A stretch of 64,000 nt of DNA. Origin: Paenibacillus albicereus. Lineage in GTDB: Bacteria > Bacillota > Bacilli > Paenibacillales > Paenibacillaceae. Positions within the stretch are counted from its first letter, which is position 1. Each line of letters opens with the position of its first letter. The translations under genes and the position numbers were made by a program. This document shows, piece after piece, positions 60,801 to 64,000 of the stretch. The stretch spans positions 1,574,001-1,638,000 of the forward strand of contig NZ_CP051428.1 in NCBI RefSeq assembly GCF_012676905.1, written 5' to 3'. Below the pieces are notes generated by a model. That model worked only from the letters and a program-made list of their open reading frames with translations, made no database searches and was not told the DNA's origin.

Positions 60801-63800
60801 GCGCTCGCTGTCCATGCCGTTTGCCCTCTCCCGCGCCCCGCAGCTGCGGGCGGCGCTCGTCTCGACCGGTCCGCGCGCTCAGGTGCTGTTCCTCGACCTG
60901 CATCACATCGCCTCCGACGGCATGTCCGCCGGCATCCTGCTGCAGGAGCTGCTGACGCTCTATTCCGGCGGCTCGCTGCCGCCGCTCCCGCTCCGCTACC
61001 GGGACTATGCCGAGTGGCAGCAGCGCACGCTCGCCTCCGAGCGGATGGACAGGCAGCGGGCCTGGTGGCGGGAAAGGCTGCAGGACGAGTGGCCGGTGCT
61101 GGAGCTGCCGGCGGACTTCGCCCGTCCGCCCGTCAAGGACGGCAGGGGAGCGACCTTCGAGCTCGACCTGGATGCCGGCCTGTCCGCCGCCGTCCGGCGG
61201 CATGCCGCCGCCAGCGGCTGCACGCCGTTCGTCGTGCTGCTGGCCGCCTATTACGTGCTGCTCGCCAAGCATACCGGCGCGGAGGACATCGCGGTCGGCA
61301 CGCCTGTCGCCGGGCGTCCGTCGCCGAGGCTCGAGCGCCTTGCCGGGATGTTCGTCGGAACGCACCCGCTGCGCGCCCGGCCCGAGGCGGCCAAGAGCTT
61401 CGCGACGTTCGTGCGGGAGGTCAAGGAAACGGTGCTGGACGCCTTCGCGAGCGGCGAGGTGCCGTTCGAGGAGCTCGTACGGATGGAAGGCCGGCGCGAT
61501 CCGAGCCGCAGCCCGCTGTTCGACACGATGTTCATCATGCAGAACCTGCGCATCCCCGACTTTTCGCAGCTGGGGCTCGCCTATCGCCACCAGCGCTATG
61601 AGCACGGCACTTCCAAATACGACCTGATGGTGCAGGCGGTCGAGCGTCCGCACGGACTGCGGCTCGTCGTGGAGTATGCCGTCTCGCTGTTCCGCGAACG
61701 GACGGCGCGCTCGCTGATCGACCGGTACGTCCGCCTGATCGGAGCGCTGCTCGCCGAGCCGGAGCGTCCGCTCGGCGAGGCGGACATGCTGTCCTCCGCC
61801 GAGCGGGAGCAGCTGGAGCGCTTCGGCCGAGGGCCGTCGCTGGAGCTGCGGCCGGCGCGCGCGGAAGCGCTCGTGGAAGCCTGGGCGGCTGCGCGGCCGG
61901 ACGCGCTGGCCGTCAGCGGCAAGGACGGCTCATGGACCTACCGCGAGCTGAACGCCAAGGCGGATCAGATCGCCCGCCTGCTGCGCCGCGAAGGCACGGG
62001 GGCCGGCTCCGTAGTCGCGGTGCTGGCGGACCGGACGCCGCTGATGCTCGCCGCGATGGTCGGCGCGCTGAAGAGCGGCGCGGCCTACCTGCCGCTCGAT
62101 CCGGCCGCTCCGCCCGACCGGCTGCGCTACATGCTGGAGGATAGCGGCGCGCTCCTTGCGCTGACGGAGCTCCCGGAGCCTGCTCCGTCGCGGGAGGCGC
62201 TGCGGGACGTCCGGGAGCTGCGGCTGGCCGAGCTCGGCCAGCTGCTTGCGGCTGACGATGCGGCTGACGCCGCGCGCGAGCAGGGCGCGGGCCGCCTGTC
62301 TGCGGAGGACCCGATGTACGTCATCTATACGTCCGGCTCCACCGGCCGGCCGAAGGGCGTCGTCGTGCCGCATCGGGCGTTCCACTCGTTCGCCGCTTCG
62401 ATGAGCCGCCTGCTGGGCGGAATCGGGCCGGAGGACCGCTGCCTCAGCCTGACGAACCTCAGCTTCGACGTCAGCGTCTGCGAGCTGTTCCTGCCGCTGC
62501 ATGCCGGCGCGGCAGCCATCCTTTATCCCGACGACTCGCTGCTCGATCCGCTGCGGATGGCGCAGATCGTCGCCGAAGAGCGGATCACGTTCGCCTACCT
62601 GCCGCCGACGCTGCTCGGCGAGGTGGCCTCCGAGCTGGAGCGGCAGGCGGAGCGTGGCGTCGAAGCCGTCCTGTCCAAGCTGCTCGTCGGCGTCGAGCCG
62701 ATCCGCAGCGGGGCGCTGGAGCGGTTCGCCGCGCTCCTGCCGGGCATCGCGATCGTCAACGGCTACGGGCCGACCGAAGCGGCCGTATGCGCGACCGCCC
62801 ATGTGTTCCGTCCCGGCGGCCCGGCGGATGCGATCGTGCCGATCGGCAGGCCGATGCACGACACCGAGGTGCTCCTGCTCGGGTACGGCGGCAAGCCGGT
62901 TCCGCCCGGCGTCGGCGGCGAGCTGTGCATTGCGGGCAGCCACCTGGCGCTCGGGTATCTCGGACTGCCGGAGCTGACGGCGGAGCGGTTCGCGCCCCAT
63001 TCCCTGCGTCCGGACCAGCGTCTGTACCGGACCGGCGATCTTGCGCGCTGGCTGCCGGACGGACAGGCGATGTACGCAGGCCGCATCGACCGGCAGCTCA
63101 AGATCCGAGGCGTCCGCATCGAGCCCGGCGAAGTCGAGGCGAGGCTGTTGCAGCTGGACGGCGTAGCCGAGGCGGTCGTCGACGCCCGCCTCGGACCGGC
63201 GGGGGACCGGGTGCTGTGCGCGTACCTGGTGCTCGGCCGCGAGCGCGGCATGAAGGAGCTGCGGGCCGAGCTGCTGGCGCTGCTGCCCGAGGCGATGGTG
63301 CCCGCCTTCCTCCTGCCCGTGCCGGCGATCCCGCTCACGCGCAGCGGCAAGGTCGACCGGCGGGCGCTGCCCGATCCTTCGTTCCCGAGCGCGCAATCTG
63401 CGGCCGAGCCGGCTTCGTTGAGTCCAAGCGAGCGGCGGCTGGCGCAGCTATGGCAGGAAGCGCTCGGGCTGGAGCGCGTCGGACCGGAGGACGACTTTTT
63501 CGAAAGGGGCGGCCACTCGCTCAAAGCGGCGGCGCTCGCCGGCCGCATCCGGCAGTCGTTCGGCATCGAAGTGCCGCTGCGCGCCGTGTTCGAGCACCCG
63601 ACCTTGTCTGGCATGGCCGGCTGGCTGGATGCGCAAGGGGCGTCGGCCGGCGAGTCGGACCGGGCCGAGGCCATCCTCCCGGCAACGAGAGCTGGAGCTC
63701 GTCCCGTCCTGTCGACGGCAGCGGCGTCCGATGAGGCCGGCAGCATGCCGTCCCTCATGGCCGCCTCGCAAGCCGGCTCCCGAATTCCGCGCGCCGCGGA

Positions 63801-64000
63801 CCGGCCCCATTATCCGATGTCGCGGGCTCAGCGCAGGATGTTTCTGCTGGAGCGCCTCGGCGGAGGGGGGGCGTCGTACCATGTGCCGCTGGCGCTGCTC
63901 ATCCGGGGCGAGCTGGATGCGGCGCGGCTCGAAGCGGCCTTCCGCTCCGTGATCGAGCGCCACGAATCGCTGCGGACGGCGTTTGTCCACGAGGACGAGT
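57841..64000 (+). CDS. Hybrid PKS-NRPS: KS (no AT)-T-C-A-T-C..., partial at right edge
   Basis: At least 2053 residues; the frame is open to the window end. ATG 57841 follows AGGGGGA; an in-frame ATG at 57820 is an alternative. KS domain residues ~37-465 have the complete triad: Cys209 (VDTACSSS), His342 (EAHGTGTS), His382 (QIGHLDHAAG). Between KS and carrier only the regions flanking an AT remain (LFVLSARSPEGLAA ... LAARLYASGGEPAWTRLHPP ... PLPGAPFELRRCWL); no GxSxG AT core is present, and no KR. The carrier Ser is ~786 (LGGDSILALRAVG). Condensation HHIASDG is at ~1021. The A domain (YTSGSTGRPKG ~1496) has by-eye specificity residues DVCYLGGVC, which match no code I know. The next carrier is GGHSLKAAA (~1893), and a new C domain begins at ~1990 (YPMSRAQRRMFLLE). 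Confidence 0.93.
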   Translation, partial: MFQLSKLTGKPVPPAGGQAPAPAARAAVTDSSATHEVAIIGFAGRIGSASQPAELAELLGGAEDRIGPFPSGRRDDAEPFLRHLGVDPDEAEFFEGAFLDDIASFDPALFRLSPKEAALMNPNQRLFLMAAWQAIEHAGYGGAGLAGSRTGVYVGYNGDALHDYKRMIEALCPEELGSAAPGNLSSMIAGRVAYLLDLHGPALQVDTACSSSLVALHLACQAIRSGECDAAVAGSVKINLLPLDHGVRLGMEAGDGRAKPFDDAADGTGMGDGAVALLLKPLAKAKRDGDFIHGVIKGSAVGQDGSSAGITAPNALAQEDVIARAWQDADVDPETISYIEAHGTGTSLGDPIEIDGLTRAFRRHTDKRQFCAIGSAKSQIGHLDHAAGIAGVLRGLLALKRGMLPPNVHFRRPNRSIDFIGSPLYVNVEPSPWPKGAGPRRMGVSAFGMSGTNAHVVLEEAPARESAAAETEAPALFVLSARSPEGLAASAARMREWLKTDEAAASPLAAMCATAACGRSHGPHRLAIVCRTRRELALALEEALHAGAVPLGEAAALQPGSAAASEAAWTPEGACFRLAARGLAAGSAAYAGRVQPNAAMAQEVDAAEASPSLDAAARLYASGGEPAWTRLHPPGSLKRAPLPGAPFELRRCWLQPSRPAPGAHAAAARRDIPSAVPPEALASALELLPPELRQQLEPLLGRLQRLEDGEEGKPNRARRVRLLEGGGRADSAGFGGMPLQSAEETGTSSTAEPDEALQAAADAWGEVLGYDELSPDAGFYELGGDSILALRAVGLLSKRFGADIAVHELLAAPVLEAFASVLRRKLASASAASREAAAGRVADASPQAEAAEADVAPGFEAGRDEAAEAGVASGFDAGRDADGLAPLIPRTAEQPHYAVSSSQRQMYLQQQAQPDDRSYNLPELLHLSGDVDADRLESAIRSLIRRHEPLRSSFAVVDGEVRQFIHGDVPFGLQRLSCAEDELDGTLRSLSMPFALSRAPQLRAALVSTGPRAQVLFLDLHHIASDGMSAGILLQELLTLYSGGSLPPLPLRYRDYAEWQQRTLASERMDRQRAWWRERLQDEWPVLELPADFARPPVKDGRGATFELDLDAGLSAAVRRHAAASGCTPFVVLLAAYYVLLAKHTGAEDIAVGTPVAGRPSPRLERLAGMFVGTHPLRARPEAAKSFATFVREVKETVLDAFASGEVPFEELVRMEGRRDPSRSPLFDTMFIMQNLRIPDFSQLGLAYRHQRYEHGTSKYDLMVQAVERPHGLRLVVEYAVSLFRERTARSLIDRYVRLIGALLAEPERPLGEADMLSSAEREQLERFGRGPSLELRPARAEALVEAWAAARPDALAVSGKDGSWTYRELNAKADQIARLLRREGTGAGSVVAVLADRTPLMLAAMVGALKSGAAYLPLDPAAPPDRLRYMLEDSGALLALTELPEPAPSREALRDVRELRLAELGQLLAADDAADAAREQGAGRLSAEDPMYVIYTSGSTGRPKGVVVPHRAFHSFAASMSRLLGGIGPEDRCLSLTNLSFDVSVCELFLPLHAGAAAILYPDDSLLDPLRMAQIVAEERITFAYLPPTLLGEVASELERQAERGVEAVLSKLLVGVEPIRSGALERFAALLPGIAIVNGYGPTEAAVCATAHVFRPGGPADAIVPIGRPMHDTEVLLLGYGGKPVPPGVGGELCIAGSHLALGYLGLPELTAERFAPHSLRPDQRLYRTGDLARWLPDGQAMYAGRIDRQLKIRGVRIEPGEVEARLLQLDGVAEAVVDARLGPAGDRVLCAYLVLGRERGMKELRAELLALLPEAMVPAFLLPVPAIPLTRSGKVDRRALPDPSFPSAQSAAEPASLSPSERRLAQLWQEALGLERVGPEDDFFERGGHSLKAAALAGRIRQSFGIEVPLRAVFEHPTLSGMAGWLDAQGASAGESDRAEAILPATRAGARPVLSTAAASDEAGSMPSLMAASQAGSRIPRAADRPHYPMSRAQRRMFLLERLGGGGASYHVPLALLIRGELDAARLEAAFRSVIERHESLRTAFVHEDE

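Overview
The window is very GC-rich throughout, with mostly strong AGGAGG-type ribosome binding sites. It has the gene content of a high-GC Paenibacillaceae-type Firmicute (Paenibacillus, Cohnella or a relative). The main clues are two exported proteins ending in SLH domains, a T-box leader in front of pheS-pheT followed by zapA, LytS/BTAD-type two-component genes, a SigY-like ECF sigma/ABC operon and a large lipopeptide synthetase locus. The genus is inferred from gene content; no rRNA or tRNA gene was seen.

Layout. 1-1.1 kb: the end of an unknown gene, then a chain of small ORFs linked by ATGA overlaps. 1.1-2.25 kb: non-coding DNA with a perfect 17-bp-stem hairpin and two tandem repeat arrays. 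2.25-4.4 kb: a small unknown protein and a VWA lipoprotein, divergent. 4.66-8.87 kb: a hybrid histidine kinase and its translationally coupled BTAD-type response regulator. 9.0-12.3 kb: an NHL-repeat/SLH surface protein. 12.4-17.8 kb (minus strand): a five-gene overlapping operon of ABC ATPase, permease, ECF sigma factor, membrane protein and ABC ATPase. 18.0-29.4 kb: the three subunits of 5-oxoprolinase, split by a giant SLH protein and a divergent FabF/MmyB-regulator pair, then rejoined with a MOSC protein and a gamma-glutamylcyclotransferase-like gene. 29.5-34.9 kb: small ORFs, a 52-bp repeat array, a CopC-CopD fusion with a NarL-type two-component pair, and an HPP membrane protein. 34.9-42.1 kb: T-box, pheS, pheT and an unusually long zapA.

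42.1 kb to the right edge is the most interesting region. A long AT-richer leader precedes panD. Within 15 bases of panD starts a 4124-residue synthetase (FAAL-T-C-A-T-C-A-T-C-A-T plus a C-domain remnant). Three overlapping genes for CPBP-type membrane proteins with eroded catalytic motifs follow, then a hybrid PKS-NRPS (AT-less KS-T-C-A-T-C...) that runs off the window. By-eye specificity codes suggest a fatty acyl-Ile-Ser-Ser chain passed to a trans-AT-like ketide extension. I do not recognise this combination as a characterised lipopeptide locus.

How the genes work together: panD makes beta-alanine, the precursor of the phosphopantetheine arms the carrier domains need (or possibly a building block). 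The FAAL loads a fatty acid, the modules extend it, and the CPBP trio are candidates for immunity, export or maturation. Separately, the GGCT-like protein would release 5-oxoproline and PxpA/B/C would hydrolyse it to glutamate.
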